In this document: positions 49,339-59,638 of the stretch, one piece after another
Layout: the number at the start of each line of letters is the position of its first letter
Position numbering within the stretch: position 1 is the first letter of the stretch
DNA from: Vibrio echinoideorum
Lineage (GTDB): Bacteria; Pseudomonadota; Gammaproteobacteria; Enterobacterales; Vibrionaceae
Reading direction: 5' to 3'
DNA: 64,000 nucleotides
NCBI RefSeq assembly: GCF_024347455.1
Contig: NZ_AP025483.1
Coordinates: forward strand, 496,001-560,000
Program-made: the position numbers and the translations under genes
The notes under the pieces: model-generated
The model's input: only the letters and a program-made list of their open reading frames with translations
Database searches by the model: none
What the model was told of the DNA's origin: nothing

Positions 49339-49800
49339 GTGCTAGAGTTTTTTAATTCTCTTTTCGAAAATATAGCGCTGTGGTTCTCTGACTCGGCGCT
49401 GTGGGTACTCTTCATCAGTGGCTTCTTGAGTGCCACATTGTTGCCCGGGGGATCAGAAGCGAGCCTTGTGGCTGCCTTGAGCTTAGATCAGTTCTCAACA
49501 TCATCGATCATTCTTCTGGCGACACTCGGTAATACTTTGGGGGGCCTTACCAACTATTGGATTGGTTTGTGGTTGCCTAATCGAACTCAATCTGAAAAGC
49601 ATGGTCATAAGGCTATGGCTTGGCTGAGCCGTTATGGTTACTGGACATTGTTATTCAGTTGGTTACCCATCATTGGTGATCCTTTATGTCTGGCTGCGGG
49701 TTGGCTGAGAATGAAATTTATCCCTAGCGTTATTTTGATAGCGATTGGCAAAGCCGCTCGCTACAGCTTACTTGCTGCTATCTACTTCGGTTTTTTCTAA
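49339..49800 (+). CDS. YqaA-family (VTT/DedA-related) inner-membrane protein
   Basis: This 153-residue hydrophobic protein with four or so membrane segments has the SNARE-associated/VTT pattern (LLPGGSEASLVAALSL, then NTLGGLTNYWIGLW and WLPIIGDPLCLAAGWLRM). E. coli YqaA is the closest relative I recognise; members are thought to affect lipid distribution or envelope integrity, but no firm role is known. The start is GTG 49339. It follows the oxidoreductase gene closely and precedes an M16 lipoprotein by 9 bp, so the three may be co-expressed. Confidence 0.85.
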   Translation: MLEFFNSLFENIALWFSDSALWVLFISGFLSATLLPGGSEASLVAALSLDQFSTSSIILLATLGNTLGGLTNYWIGLWLPNRTQSEKHGHKAMAWLSRYGYWTLLFSWLPIIGDPLCLAAGWLRMKFIPSVILIAIGKAARYSLLAAIYFGFF

Positions 49801-49809
49801 GGAGAACCT

Positions 49810-52668
49810 ATGAAAAAGGTTTTACTTGGTACATTTTCTCTTATCGCCATTGCTGGCTGTTCTTACAATGTACCTAGCTCAACACCCTTCTTTTCCTCGT
49901 TACCGGAAGGCGTCACTCTGTTAGAAGAGGTTAAGCCTTCTAAAGATAAAGTCGTGATTCCTTATGCGAAATATCAGCTTGAAAACGGCTTGACCGTTAT
50001 TCTTTCTCCTGATGATTCTGATCCACTTGTTCATGTAGATGTGACCTATCACGTCGGTTCTGCTCGTGAACAGATTGGCAAATCAGGCTTTGCTCACTTC
50101 TTTGAACACATGATGTTCCAAGGTTCTGAGAATGTCGGAGACCAGCAACACTTTAAGATCATTACTGAAGCGGGTGGTTCGTTAAATGGCACCACTAACC
50201 GCGACCGTACTAACTACTTTGAAACCGTTCCTTCTAACCAACTCGAGAAAATGTTGTGGCTAGAATCAGACCGAATGGGCTTTCTATTGGACGCTGTATC
50301 TCAGAAGAAGTTTGAGGTTCAAAGAGGCACGGTTAAAAACGAACGAGCTCAAAGTTATGAAAACCGCCCTTACGGCTTGATGTGGGAACGCATGGGTGAA
50401 GCACTGTATCCAGAAGGTCATCCGTACTCATGGCAGCCAATTGGTTATATTGAAGATCTTGATCGTGTTGACGTTAATGATCTTAAGGCGTTCTTCTTGC
50501 GTTGGTATGGCCCAAATAATGCGGTATTAACTATCGGTGGTGATATCGATGTTGATGACACGCTAGAGTGGATTAACAAGTACTTTGGCCCTATCCCTAA
50601 AGGCCCGGAAGTTGATGCTGCTGAGAAACAGCCAGCGGTACTGACTGAAGATAAGTACATCACCTTAGAAGATAATATTCGTCAACCAATGGTGCTAGTT
50701 GGTTGGCCAACAACGTATCGCGGTGAAGAGACACAAGCTTCATTAAATGCGCTGTCCAATGTTCTAGGCTCAGGTACCAACAGTTACTTGTATCAATACT
50801 TAGTCAAAACTCAAAAAGCGGTGAGTGCAGGATCTTTCCATGATTGTGCTGAACTGGCTTGTACCATGTATGTTTATGCGATGGGTAACTCGGGTGAAAA
50901 AGGCGATTTAACGGTTCTGAACAAAGAGCTAATGGATACCTTAGAGCAATTCTCGAAAGAGGGTGTTGAGCAAGAACGTTTAGATCAGATTACCGGTATG
51001 GCGGAAGCAAATGCGGTGTTTGCACTGCAAAGCGTAAAGGGTAAGGTTTCCCAACTTGCGTCTAACCAAACCTTCTATGGTCAACCGGATCGCATTGAAT
51101 CACAACTGGATCAAATTAGAGCAGTAACACCTGAAAGTGTGAGCAAGGCCTATCAAGATTTTATTGAAGGCAAGAATAAGGTTATTTTGAGTGTTGTTCC
51201 TAAAAAACAGTTAGATTTAGCGGTACGTGAAGCTACTTTCAGCACGCCTGCTCGCACGCTTCCTGAGTACAGTAAGGTGACGGAAGACCAACTGAATTTC
51301 AGAAAAGCACCGAACACCTTTGATCGAAGCGTGATGCCAGAGGTGAGCTTTGGTGTTGAAGCGACTATGCCTGAGTTGTATCGCATGCATTATGCAAATG
51401 GCATCGACTTGATTGGTACTGTGACCAACGAAACGCCGACAGTGCAGTTACAGATTCAACTTCCTGCAGGTGAGCGTTATGTTCGTCAAGGTCAAGAAGG
51501 CTTAGCAAACTTAACCGCAGCGATGATGGAAGAAGGCTCCACTCAACGAACGGTGGAAGAGTTGCAGGCTACCTTAGATAAGCTTGGCAGTAGCGTTAGC
51601 ATTAGCGCGGGTAGCTATACCACGGATATTTCTATCTCAACGTTAGAGAAAAATCTGCCTCAAACCTTAGCGATAGTGCAAGAGGTTCTGTTTAAGCCTA
51701 AGTTTGATAGTCAAGATTTCGAACGTGTTAAGAAACAAATGCTAGAAGGCATTGTTTACCAACATCAACAACCAAGCTGGATGGCCTCTCAAGCAACTCG
51801 CGAAGTGTTGTTCGGTAACAGCATCTTTGGTCGAGCGAGTGATGGTACTAAGACCTCCCTGGAGTCATTGACCCTAGACGATGTAAAACTGTTTTACAGT
51901 CAGCACTATACTCCTGAGGGGGCTAATATTGTTACTGTAGGGGACATCTCGAAGAAAGAGGTTAGCAAACAGCTCCAGTTCTTTGAGCAATGGCAAGGCG
52001 ACGCAGCACCATTAACGCGCCCTCAGATCATCAAAGAGCTTTCTGAGCAACGCTTGTATCTAGTGGACAAGCCAGGTGCGCCACAAAGTATTGTTCGTTT
52101 AGTTCGTAAAGGTTTACCTTTTGATGCCACTGGTGAATTGTATTTGAGCCAACTTGCTAACTTTAACTTAGCGGGCAACTTCAATAGTCGTATTAACCAA
52201 AACCTACGTGAAGACAAGGCGTACACTTACGGTGCAAGCGGTTACTTTGCGAGTACTCGAGAAACCGGTGCCGTGGTATTTAGCGCCCAAGTAAGGGCAA
52301 ATGCGACGGTTCCATCGATTCAAGAGTTTATTAATGAACTGAATGAGTTTAGTCAGAGTGGATTAACTGACGAAGAGGTGAAATTTATGCGCCTTGCGGT
52401 CGGTCAACAAGATGCGCTTAAATACGAAACGCCAAGTCAAAAGGCTGGTTTGTTGAGTAACATTGTCGCATTGAGCCTTGATGAAGATTACTTACAACAA
52501 CGTAATCAGATAGTTGAAACCGTCTCGAAAGAGACGTTAAACGAGCTATCGAAGAAATGGTTTGACCCGAATGATTATCAAATAATCGTTGTTGGCGATG
52601 CGACTTCGCTTCGTCCTCAATTAGAAAAGTTAGATATTCCAATAGAAGAGCTTGAAATCATTCGTTAG
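49810..52668 (+). CDS. M16-family zinc metalloprotease lipoprotein
   Basis: This 952-residue protein has a lipoprotein signal (MKKVLLGTFSLIAIAGC, lipobox IAGC). The N-terminal half is an active pitrilysin-like domain: the inverted zinc motif HFFEH lies at residues 96-100 with the downstream acidic region NERAQS, and DRTNYFETVP is typical. The C-terminal half (from about residue 500) is the inactive partner domain. It resembles proteins annotated as insulinase family peptidases in vibrios. Substrates are not known; placement suggests periplasmic cleanup of peptides. Ribosome site GGAGA at 49801-49805. Confidence 0.93.
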   Translation: MKKVLLGTFSLIAIAGCSYNVPSSTPFFSSLPEGVTLLEEVKPSKDKVVIPYAKYQLENGLTVILSPDDSDPLVHVDVTYHVGSAREQIGKSGFAHFFEHMMFQGSENVGDQQHFKIITEAGGSLNGTTNRDRTNYFETVPSNQLEKMLWLESDRMGFLLDAVSQKKFEVQRGTVKNERAQSYENRPYGLMWERMGEALYPEGHPYSWQPIGYIEDLDRVDVNDLKAFFLRWYGPNNAVLTIGGDIDVDDTLEWINKYFGPIPKGPEVDAAEKQPAVLTEDKYITLEDNIRQPMVLVGWPTTYRGEETQASLNALSNVLGSGTNSYLYQYLVKTQKAVSAGSFHDCAELACTMYVYAMGNSGEKGDLTVLNKELMDTLEQFSKEGVEQERLDQITGMAEANAVFALQSVKGKVSQLASNQTFYGQPDRIESQLDQIRAVTPESVSKAYQDFIEGKNKVILSVVPKKQLDLAVREATFSTPARTLPEYSKVTEDQLNFRKAPNTFDRSVMPEVSFGVEATMPELYRMHYANGIDLIGTVTNETPTVQLQIQLPAGERYVRQGQEGLANLTAAMMEEGSTQRTVEELQATLDKLGSSVSISAGSYTTDISISTLEKNLPQTLAIVQEVLFKPKFDSQDFERVKKQMLEGIVYQHQQPSWMASQATREVLFGNSIFGRASDGTKTSLESLTLDDVKLFYSQHYTPEGANIVTVGDISKKEVSKQLQFFEQWQGDAAPLTRPQIIKELSEQRLYLVDKPGAPQSIVRLVRKGLPFDATGELYLSQLANFNLAGNFNSRINQNLREDKAYTYGASGYFASTRETGAVVFSAQVRANATVPSIQEFINELNEFSQSGLTDEEVKFMRLAVGQQDALKYETPSQKAGLLSNIVALSLDEDYLQQRNQIVETVSKETLNELSKKWFDPNDYQIIVVGDATSLRPQLEKLDIPIEELEIIR

Positions 52669-52767
52669 AGTACACATTAAAGGGGGAGGGAAGAGACTCT
52701 ACTTTTCTCCTCCAACCTAATTTATGATAGTTCTAATCAGAACGATATAAGATAAGTGAACTGAATT

Positions 52768-54336
52768 TTGACTGATTTTGCTGCGCGACTAAAGCAAGTT
52801 GCAACCAACCCTAAGACCTTCTCTCAATTTGGTCGTGGTGTTGAAAGGGAAACGTTACGCTACACGGAAGATGGGCACCTTGCTACTGGGCCGCACCCTA
52901 AGGCTTTGGGATCGGCGTTAATGAACGGATGGGTAACGACCGATTTCTCTGAGTCGTTACTGGAATTTATCACACCGGTTTCTAACGATGTCCCGACTCT
53001 TTTGAATCAGTTGTCTGATATCCATCATTTCACTCAAACCAAGTTAGATGGCGAAAAAATGTGGCCGCTTTCTATGCCTTGCTACGTAGGCAGTGAAGAT
53101 TACATTCAGCTAGCGCAATACGGTTCGTCTAACAACGGTAAGATGAAGACGCTATATCGTGAAGGCCTAAAGCGCCGTTACGGTAGCCTGATGCAAATTA
53201 TTTCTGGTGTTCACTTCAACTTCTCTTTCCCAGAAAGTTTTTGGGATAGCCTGTTTGGAGAGCAAACAGAAGAAGCGCGTTGTGAAGCTAAGTCCGATGC
53301 TTATTTTGGTTTGATTCGTAACTATTACCGTTTTGGTTGGCTAATCCCATACTTCTTCGGTGCATCACCGGCGTTGTGCCCTTCTTTCATTAAAGGAAGA
53401 GAAACAAATCTACCTTTTGAAAAGATTGGTGAAACTTTATACCTACCAAAAGCAACAGCACTCCGTCTGAGCGATCTTGGCTACACCAACAGCGCTCAAA
53501 GTGTATTGAAAATTGGCTTTAACAGTCTCGAACAGTACCTTGAAGGCTTGAACGAGGCGATTCGCACGCCGTCAGAAGAGTTTGCTGAGATTGGTACTAA
53601 GGTTGATGGCGAATACCGTCAGCTTAATACTAACGTTCTTCAAATCGAGAACGAACTTTACGCGCCAATCCGCCCTAAGCGTGTAGCTAAAAACGGTGAG
53701 AAACCGTCTGAAGCATTAGCTCGCAGTGGTGTCGAGTACATTGAAGTTCGTTCTTTAGATGTAAACCCATTCAGTTCAGTTGGTATCAATGAACAGCAAG
53801 TTCGTTTCCTTGATCTCTTCCTAACGTGGAGTGTGTTAACTGACTCTGCTGAGATGGATAATTGTGAGCTGGAATGCTGGCGTGATAACTGGAACAAGGT
53901 AATCTTAGAAGGTCGCCAGGTTGGTTTAGAGCTAAAAATTGGTTGTGACGGCGAGAGATTATCATTACAAAATTGGGCTAAACGCGTATTTAAAGACCTT
54001 CGCTCTATTGCTGAAATGATGGATGATGAGCAAGGTGGCCGAGCTTACCAAGAGACTTGCGATACGCTTGAAACTTGGATCGACAACCCAGAGCTGACTA
54101 TTTCAGGCCAGTTGCTTGAAGAGACCAAAAAATTAGGTGGTTTGGGTAAAGTAGGCTGTGCGTTAGGAACAACTTACGCTCAACAGCATAAAGCGCACCA
54201 ATATAAAGTTTATTCAGCTGAGTTGATGGAAGCAGAAGTCCAACGTTCTATGATCGCTCAGCAACAAAGTGAAGAAGCCAGCACTCAAGATTTTGATGGT
54301 TTCTTAGCGGATTATTTTTCGTATCTAAAAGCATAG
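52768..54336 (+). CDS. gshA: Glutamate-cysteine ligase GshA
   Basis: This ligase of 522 residues makes gamma-glutamylcysteine, the first step of glutathione synthesis. The family features [13 protein letters not shown] near the N-terminus, [16 protein letters not shown] and [18 protein letters not shown] are present. The start is TTG 52768 ([12 protein letters not shown]); this matches family N-termini, though the upstream ribosome site is weak, which may keep expression low. Length matches E. coli (518). In vibrios gshA commonly precedes luxS, here with one gene between. Confidence 0.95.
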   Translation: MTDFAARLKQVATNPKTFSQFGRGVERETLRYTEDGHLATGPHPKALGSALMNGWVTTDFSESLLEFITPVSNDVPTLLNQLSDIHHFTQTKLDGEKMWPLSMPCYVGSEDYIQLAQYGSSNNGKMKTLYREGLKRRYGSLMQIISGVHFNFSFPESFWDSLFGEQTEEARCEAKSDAYFGLIRNYYRFGWLIPYFFGASPALCPSFIKGRETNLPFEKIGETLYLPKATALRLSDLGYTNSAQSVLKIGFNSLEQYLEGLNEAIRTPSEEFAEIGTKVDGEYRQLNTNVLQIENELYAPIRPKRVAKNGEKPSEALARSGVEYIEVRSLDVNPFSSVGINEQQVRFLDLFLTWSVLTDSAEMDNCELECWRDNWNKVILEGRQVGLELKIGCDGERLSLQNWAKRVFKDLRSIAEMMDDEQGGRAYQETCDTLETWIDNPELTISGQLLEETKKLGGLGKVGCALGTTYAQQHKAHQYKVYSAELMEAEVQRSMIAQQQSEEASTQDFDGFLADYFSYLKA

Positions 54337-54343
54337 CGAGACT

Positions 54344-54997
54344 TTGGTGGAAAGGAAGCAAGCCTTATTAGGTCAACCTACTCATACGAGTGGTAAGTGG
54401 TTACCTGTAGTGACTGTTGGTGTTGTCTCTAGCCTTTTGGTTGGATGTGCAACGCCACCGCCTAAACAGCAAGATAATCTGTGTAGCATCTTCAGAGAAC
54501 ACCCGTCGTGGTATGACGATGCATTAGATATGCAAGAAAAGTGGGGCACTCCGATCAACGTAGCGATGGCTTTTGTTAAGCAAGAGAGTAGCTTTCGTCA
54601 TGATGCCCGCCCACCTAAAGATTACATTCTGGGCTTTATTCCGTGGGGACGTGTCAGTAGTGCCTACGGCTATGCACAAGCTCAAGACCCTGCTTGGGAA
54701 GATTTCCAAAAGGCGACGAATAACGGTGGTTCAAGAACCAACTTTGATGATGCATTGATGTTTATCGGTTGGTACACCAGTGAGACGCGTCGTCAGCTTG
54801 GGGTCTCTTTATGGGACCCATATAACCAATACTTGGCTTATCACGAAGGTCGTGGTGGCTATAAGCGCAAATCATACAACAGCAAACCATCTTTGATTAA
54901 GGTGGCACGCAAAGTCGAACAACAAGCAAAAGATTATGGCTGGCAACTTAAACAGTGCCGCAAAGAACTAGAAGACAATCGAAGTTGGTTTTTTTAA
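54344..54997 (+). CDS. Transglycosylase-like (SLT) lipoprotein
   Basis: This 217-residue protein has a lipoprotein signal (lipobox LLVGCATPPP) and a soluble-lytic-transglycosylase-like domain. Supporting points are FVKQESSF (about 79-86, the presumed catalytic Glu), YGYAQAQDPAW, and YHEGRGGYKR near the C-terminal third, which parallel the E-S, G-Q and Y-G signatures of the family. It would cleave peptidoglycan at the outer membrane. The start is TTG 54344 or GTG 54347; no strong ribosome site is seen, so coupling to gshA (7 bp upstream) is likely. The exact family name is not recognised. Confidence 0.82.
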   Translation: MVERKQALLGQPTHTSGKWLPVVTVGVVSSLLVGCATPPPKQQDNLCSIFREHPSWYDDALDMQEKWGTPINVAMAFVKQESSFRHDARPPKDYILGFIPWGRVSSAYGYAQAQDPAWEDFQKATNNGGSRTNFDDALMFIGWYTSETRRQLGVSLWDPYNQYLAYHEGRGGYKRKSYNSKPSLIKVARKVEQQAKDYGWQLKQCRKELEDNRSWFF

Positions 54998-55021
54998 AGC
55001 CAACCGTCATGGAGAATAGCA

Positions 55022-55540
55022 ATGCCTTTATTAGATAGTTTCACTGTTGATCACACACGCATGAACGCACCAGCCGTTCGTGTTGCTAAAACAATGCAAA
55101 CCCCTAAAGGGGATACCATCACTGTGTTTGACCTGCGTTTTACTGCGCCAAACAAAGATATCCTATCTGAGAAAGGTATTCATACTCTAGAGCACCTATA
55201 CGCAGGATTTATGCGTAATCAACTGAACGGTTCCGATGTAGAGATCATCGATATTTCACCGATGGGCTGTCGTACTGGTTTCTACATGAGCTTGATTGGT
55301 ACGCCTTCAGAGCAACAAGTGGCAGACGGTTGGTTGGCTGCAATGCAAGATGTGCTGAAAGTTGAGAATCAAAATAAGATCCCTGAACTGAACGAATACC
55401 AATGTGGTACTGCGGCAATGCACTCTTTGGATGAAGCGAAAGATATCGCCAACGCGATCATCGCTGCAGGTATCTCTGTAAACAAAAATGATGAACTGGC
55501 ACTGCCAGAGTCGATGCTTCAAGAGCTTAAAATCGACTAG
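55022..55540 (+). CDS. luxS: S-ribosylhomocysteine lyase LuxS (AI-2 synthase)
   Basis: This metalloenzyme of 172 residues converts S-ribosylhomocysteine to homocysteine and DPD, the AI-2 precursor. The metal site HTLEH (His54, Glu57, His58), Cys83 in PMGCRTGFY and Cys128 in [10 protein letters not shown] are all intact. It makes the interspecies quorum signal sensed through LuxPQ in vibrios; the Csr and Qrr network links this to VarS and CsrA in the same window. A ribosome site GGAGAAT precedes ATG 55022. A bidirectional terminator follows. Confidence 0.98.
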   Translation: MPLLDSFTVDHTRMNAPAVRVAKTMQTPKGDTITVFDLRFTAPNKDILSEKGIHTLEHLYAGFMRNQLNGSDVEIIDISPMGCRTGFYMSLIGTPSEQQVADGWLAAMQDVLKVENQNKIPELNEYQCGTAAMHSLDEAKDIANAIIAAGISVNKNDELALPESMLQELKID

Positions 55541-55612
55541 CCATTGTTAGTTCACCTTGAATACGCTTCACTCAGATACATATCACTCTAGAGACAAAGC
55601 GCTTTAGATACT

Positions 55613-55643
55613 AAAAGGCCCGGTTCAATGAACCGGGCCTTTT
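55613..55643. terminator. Bidirectional terminator between luxS and corB-like gene
   Basis: AAAAGGCCCGGTTC pairs with GAACCGGGCCTTTT around AAT, a 14-bp stem with A and T tails. It lies between convergent luxS and the minus-strand gene. Confidence 0.93.
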
Positions 55644-55707
55644 CTTTCGTCGTTAAGTGAGTCGGTGGTATGACTCATTTAGTCAATAATCACTTAACCA
55701 TTCGCGA

Positions 55708-56979
55708 TTAACCGTTAGCAACCTGCGGAAATACGCGTACCAATTTGATACGGTTTTCTTCTAGCTCAACGATTTCCATCGGATGGCTGGCTACTTGAAC
55801 ACTAAGGTGACTCTCGGGGATTTCCTCAAGGTACTCTAATATCAAGCCGTTAAGTGTTCTTGGGCCATCGGTAGGCAGTGCCCACTGCAGGCCTTTGTTA
55901 ATATCTCGGATGTTGGCGCTGCCTTCAATTAAGAAGCTGCCATCGCTTTGAGGTGTGATCTCTTCAGATAAACTTGGTGTGATTGAGGTCGTAAATTCAC
56001 CGACAATTTCTTCCAAAATATCTTCGAGTGTAACCAAGCCATTGATATCGCCGTACTCATCGACAATTAAACCGATTCGTTGTTTATTGCGCTGGAATTT
56101 AAGTAGTTGAATGTTGAGTGGTGTCGCTTCAGGGATAAAGTAGATCTCATCTGCCGCACGTAAAAGTGTCTCTTTATTGAACTCATTTTTTTCAAGCATC
56201 AAACGGTAAGCTTCTCGTAGCCTAAGCATACCAACCACTTCATCTATTTGGTCTCGGTATAATACGATACGGCCATGAGGTGAGTGGGTGAGCTGGCGGA
56301 CGATAGATTTCCAGTCATCATTGATGTCGATGCCGGTGATTTCATTACGTGGGACCATGATGTCATTCACGGTGACATGTTCTAAATCTAGAATAGAGAC
56401 CAACATATCTTGGTGACGCTGCGGTATCAGGCTTCCTGCTTCATTTACTACCGTTCTAAGTTCTTCTGAGCTTAAGTGATCAGTCGCATTATGGCTGGCT
56501 TTGACACCTAATATCCGAATGAAACCGTTGGTAATAAAGTTAACCAAAATCACTAATGGCGACAATACCTTCATCAGTATTATTAATAAAATACTGCTGG
56601 CGTAGGAGACGCGTTCTGGAAATAGAGAGGCGATGGTTTTTGGCGTTACTTCGGCAAACACGAGGATCACGAGAGTTAGGACACCGGTAGCGATAGCTAC
56701 ACCGATATCCCCGTAAATGCGCATACCAAGAATGGTCGCGATCGCAGATGCAAGAATGTTGACAAGATTGTTGCCGATTAGAATGAGGCCAATCAATCTG
56801 TCTGGGCGGTTCAGAAGTTTTTCTACGCGTTTGGCACCTTTATGACCCGTTTGGGCCAAGTGCTTTAAACGGTAGCGGTTCAGGGACATCATGCCCGTTT
56901 CTGAACCCGAGAAATAACCAGAAATTACAATGAGACACGCGAGTAGCGCAAATAAGATACCCGTTGATATGTCGTCCAA
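55708..56979 (-). CDS. CNNM/CorB-family magnesium-transport-related protein
   Basis: This 423-residue protein has an N-terminal DUF21 membrane domain (about 1-180, with the SGSETGMMSLNRYRLKHLA segment), two CBS domains (about 205-330, ITGIDINDDW and EATPLNIQLLKFQ regions) and a C-terminal CorC_HlyC domain. It is close to E. coli YfjD, named CorB, a factor connected with magnesium and cobalt efflux. Older annotations call the family haemolysin-like without evidence. Its neighbours ypjD and ffh match the E. coli order. The start is ATG 56979. Confidence 0.9.
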   Translation of the reverse strand: MDDISTGILFALLACLIVISGYFSGSETGMMSLNRYRLKHLAQTGHKGAKRVEKLLNRPDRLIGLILIGNNLVNILASAIATILGMRIYGDIGVAIATGVLTLVILVFAEVTPKTIASLFPERVSYASSILLIILMKVLSPLVILVNFITNGFIRILGVKASHNATDHLSSEELRTVVNEAGSLIPQRHQDMLVSILDLEHVTVNDIMVPRNEITGIDINDDWKSIVRQLTHSPHGRIVLYRDQIDEVVGMLRLREAYRLMLEKNEFNKETLLRAADEIYFIPEATPLNIQLLKFQRNKQRIGLIVDEYGDINGLVTLEDILEEIVGEFTTSITPSLSEEITPQSDGSFLIEGSANIRDINKGLQWALPTDGPRTLNGLILEYLEEIPESHLSVQVASHPMEIVELEENRIKLVRVFPQVANG

Positions 56980-57067
56980 AACTATTCTTTTCCTATTTGT
57001 GTATCTTGATTAATTTATGACCGAACATGGTCGAGATGTCAATTGAATGTATCGCACTCAATATTTT

Positions 57068-57096
57068 AAAGGCAAGGTATGTGAGACCTTGCCTTT
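57068..57096. terminator. Hairpin between ypjD and the corB-like gene
   Basis: AAAGGCAAGGT pairs with ACCTTGCCTTT around seven bases. The T-rich side is better on the plus strand, but no plus gene ends here; on the minus strand it lies directly after ypjD and may act as a weak terminator or processing site. Confidence 0.55.
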
Positions 57097-57106
57097 ATTT
57101 TACCGA

Positions 57107-57910
57107 TTAGCTCAGGATGATTTCCTGAACGAAGCGACTACCGAAGTAGGCTAATGTGAGCATGCTGGCGCCAGCAAGGGCAAACCAAGTGACTTTTTGT
57201 CCACGCCAACCTTTTTGATAGTGACCCCATAGAAGGATGGAGTAGATAACCCAAGCAATAAAAGATAGCACAGCTTTGTGTGCCTTCCCTTGAGCAAACA
57301 TATCTTGCACGAAGATAAGGCCAGTCAACAAGGTGCCGGTTAATAAGCCATTACCAATAAGAATGGTCTTGAAAAGCTGTCTTTCCACCATCATTAATGG
57401 AGGTAGGTTAGGGTTGATTACTAACGCTTTCTTCTTTTTAAGTTTGTGATCTAGCCACGCAAGTTGCAGCGCGTATAGTGCGCCGATAGTCAACGTCGCG
57501 TATGAGAACAACGCCAAAGAGATGTGCACTAGCAGTTTTGGATCGTTTTCTAGGTGCTTGATGAAGGTGCTTGAAAGAAATGTGGCAGCCATTAAATTCA
57601 GGGCAGCGAAGCTGTAAACGACGGGTAAAATGAACCATAGTCGGGTTTTGAGCATAGCACCGCTCATCACCAGAGATATGATTAAACTGATTAATGAAGC
57701 AACGTTCAAAATACTGAGGTTTTGACCACTGGCATTAAAGATTAAATCGCCTAGCAACCAAGCATGGAAAGCTAAAGCAAGTAATGCGCTGATAAACACC
57801 GTTTTTACACGGATTCCTGTTTGGTGCACGAGACCTGGAATGATCGTGGAAATCGCCATTGAATAAAGAAAGGCTGCTGCGATCGCAATAAGACTGTCCA
57901 TGGTATCCAT
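57107..57910 (-). CDS. ypjD: CcsA-like membrane protein YpjD
   Basis: This 267-residue integral membrane protein has eight or so hydrophobic segments and belongs to the cytochrome c assembly (CcsA/CcmF/YpjD) group. E. coli YpjD is in the same place beside ffh. No WWD heme-handling motif was seen, so a direct part in heme delivery is doubtful. ATG 57910 is taken as the start; ATG 57901 is an alternative. It is divergent from ffh. Confidence 0.85.
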   Translation of the reverse strand: MDTMDSLIAIAAAFLYSMAISTIIPGLVHQTGIRVKTVFISALLALAFHAWLLGDLIFNASGQNLSILNVASLISLIISLVMSGAMLKTRLWFILPVVYSFAALNLMAATFLSSTFIKHLENDPKLLVHISLALFSYATLTIGALYALQLAWLDHKLKKKKALVINPNLPPLMMVERQLFKTILIGNGLLTGTLLTGLIFVQDMFAQGKAHKAVLSFIAWVIYSILLWGHYQKGWRGQKVTWFALAGASMLTLAYFGSRFVQEIILS

Positions 57911-58058
57911 TTAAATGATTACTAATTGACGAATTATACCTCGCATCGCTCTTTGGGGCTATGGTGAACCTCACTCAATTCCAAGTGAACAATGTCTCAC
58001 ATCACAAGCGCGGATGATTAACGCTCTACAACGGGTATGACTCTAATCCACGCTAATG

Positions 58059-58064
58059 TATACT
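58059..58064 (+). promoter_or_regulatory. Probable -10 box of ffh
   Basis: TATACT lies 37 bases before the ffh start codon. The -35 region (TATGAC-like) is weak, so this is a tentative assignment. Confidence 0.4.
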
Positions 58065-58101
58065 CACAGTAATAGTCGCAGGATTGAGCGAAGAGAAAAC
58101 T

Positions 58102-59496
58102 ATGTTTGATAATTTAACGGATCGTCTATCCAAAACGCTGAAGAATATCAGCGGTAAAGGTCGCCTGACCGAAGACAATATTAAAGAGACGCTGCGTGAA
58201 GTACGTATGGCGCTGCTTGAAGCCGACGTTGCACTGCCAGTTGTCCGCGATTTTGTTAAGCGCGTAAAAGAAGGCGCTGTGGGTGTTGAGGTGTCTAAAT
58301 CTCTAACACCTGGCCAAGAATTCATTAAGATCGTTCAAGCTGAACTTGAAGCGGTGATGGGTGAGTCTAACGAGGCTCTTGACCTAGCAGCACAGCCGCC
58401 AGCAGTCATCTTAATGGCCGGTCTACAAGGTGCGGGTAAAACCACATCGGTAGGTAAGCTATCTAAGCTCCTGACTGAGCGTGACAAGAAAAAAGTTTTG
58501 GTTGTGTCTGCCGATGTTTATCGTCCAGCCGCGATTAAACAGCTTGAAATGTTAGCTAGTGATGTTGGCGTTGATTTCTTCCCATCTTCAGCTGACCAAA
58601 AGCCTCTTGATATTGCCAACGCTGCAATCGACCACGCGAAGAAGAAATTCTACGACGTGCTAATTGTCGATACTGCCGGTCGTTTGGCTATCGATGAAGA
58701 GATGATGGGCGAGATCAAAGAGCTTCATACTGCTATTAAACCAGTAGAGACTCTGTTCGTTGTTGATGCAATGACTGGTCAAGATGCCGCGAATACGGCT
58801 AAAGCCTTTGGTGATACGCTACCACTAACCGGTGTTATCTTGACGAAAGTTGATGGTGATGCGCGAGGTGGTGCTGCACTATCTGTTCGTCATATCACAG
58901 GCAAGCCGATTAAATTCTTAGGTGTGGGTGAAAAGACTGACGCACTAGAACCATTCCACCCAGATCGTGTTGCTTCTCGTATTCTAGGTATGGGCGACGT
59001 ACTGTCTCTTATTGAAGACCTACAGAAAAACGTTGATACCGAAAAAGCAGAGAAGCTGGCTAAGAAGTTTAAAGAGAAGAAAGGTTTTGACCTTGAAGAC
59101 TTCCGTGAACAGCTTGGTCAGATGCAAAACATGGGTGGCATGATGGGCATGATGGATAAGCTTCCAGGCATGTCTCAGCTACCAGACAACGTTAAAGATA
59201 AAGTTGATGACAAGATGTTCAAGCAAATGGAAGCGATCATCAACTCTATGACAATGAAAGAGCGTCAGCGCCCAGACCTAATTAAAGGCTCACGCAAAAA
59301 GCGTATTGCTGCAGGTTCTGGTACGCAGGTACAAGATGTAAACCGTATGCTTAAGCAGTTCACCCAAATGCAGAAGATGATGAAGAAAATGCAGAAAGGT
59401 GGAATGAAAGGCATGATGCGCAACATGCAAGGCATGATGGGCGGCGGTGGAGGTATGGGCGGAATGGGTGGTGGTTTTAACCCGTTTGGTCGATAA
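58102..59496 (+). CDS. ffh: Signal recognition particle protein Ffh
   Basis: This SRP54-type GTPase of 464 residues binds signal sequences of nascent chains and 4.5S RNA. The N domain (MFDNLTDRLSKTLKNISGKG), the G domain with P-loop GLQGAGKTT and DTAGR, and a methionine-rich M domain that ends in a GMGGMGGG tail are intact. ATG 58102 is chosen to match family N-termini; a TTG at 58084 would add six residues. Length is near E. coli Ffh (453). A likely promoter with -10 TATACT lies at 58059-58064. Confidence 0.97.
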   Translation: MFDNLTDRLSKTLKNISGKGRLTEDNIKETLREVRMALLEADVALPVVRDFVKRVKEGAVGVEVSKSLTPGQEFIKIVQAELEAVMGESNEALDLAAQPPAVILMAGLQGAGKTTSVGKLSKLLTERDKKKVLVVSADVYRPAAIKQLEMLASDVGVDFFPSSADQKPLDIANAAIDHAKKKFYDVLIVDTAGRLAIDEEMMGEIKELHTAIKPVETLFVVDAMTGQDAANTAKAFGDTLPLTGVILTKVDGDARGGAALSVRHITGKPIKFLGVGEKTDALEPFHPDRVASRILGMGDVLSLIEDLQKNVDTEKAEKLAKKFKEKKGFDLEDFREQLGQMQNMGGMMGMMDKLPGMSQLPDNVKDKVDDKMFKQMEAIINSMTMKERQRPDLIKGSRKKRIAAGSGTQVQDVNRMLKQFTQMQKMMKKMQKGGMKGMMRNMQGMMGGGGGMGGMGGGFNPFGR

Positions 59497-59587
59497 TCTA
59501 CAAATGTAAGCTTTAGCTACGTTACTTTTCATAGTGTTAGCCGTGTCACAGAAAGTGTACGGTTGCTATGTTGGTGAAAAAATAGCT

Positions 59588-59638
59588 AAAGCCCTTGCAT
59601 TGCACCGGAATAAGAGTAAAATTCCGGGGCTTTAATTT
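59588..59638 (+). terminator. Probable terminator after ffh
   Basis: A composite stem pairs AAAGCC (59588-59593) with GGCTTT (59628-59633) and CCGGAAT (59605-59611) with ATTCCGG (59621-59627), with a ten-base bulge on the left side. A short T-rich tail follows. Confidence 0.5.
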
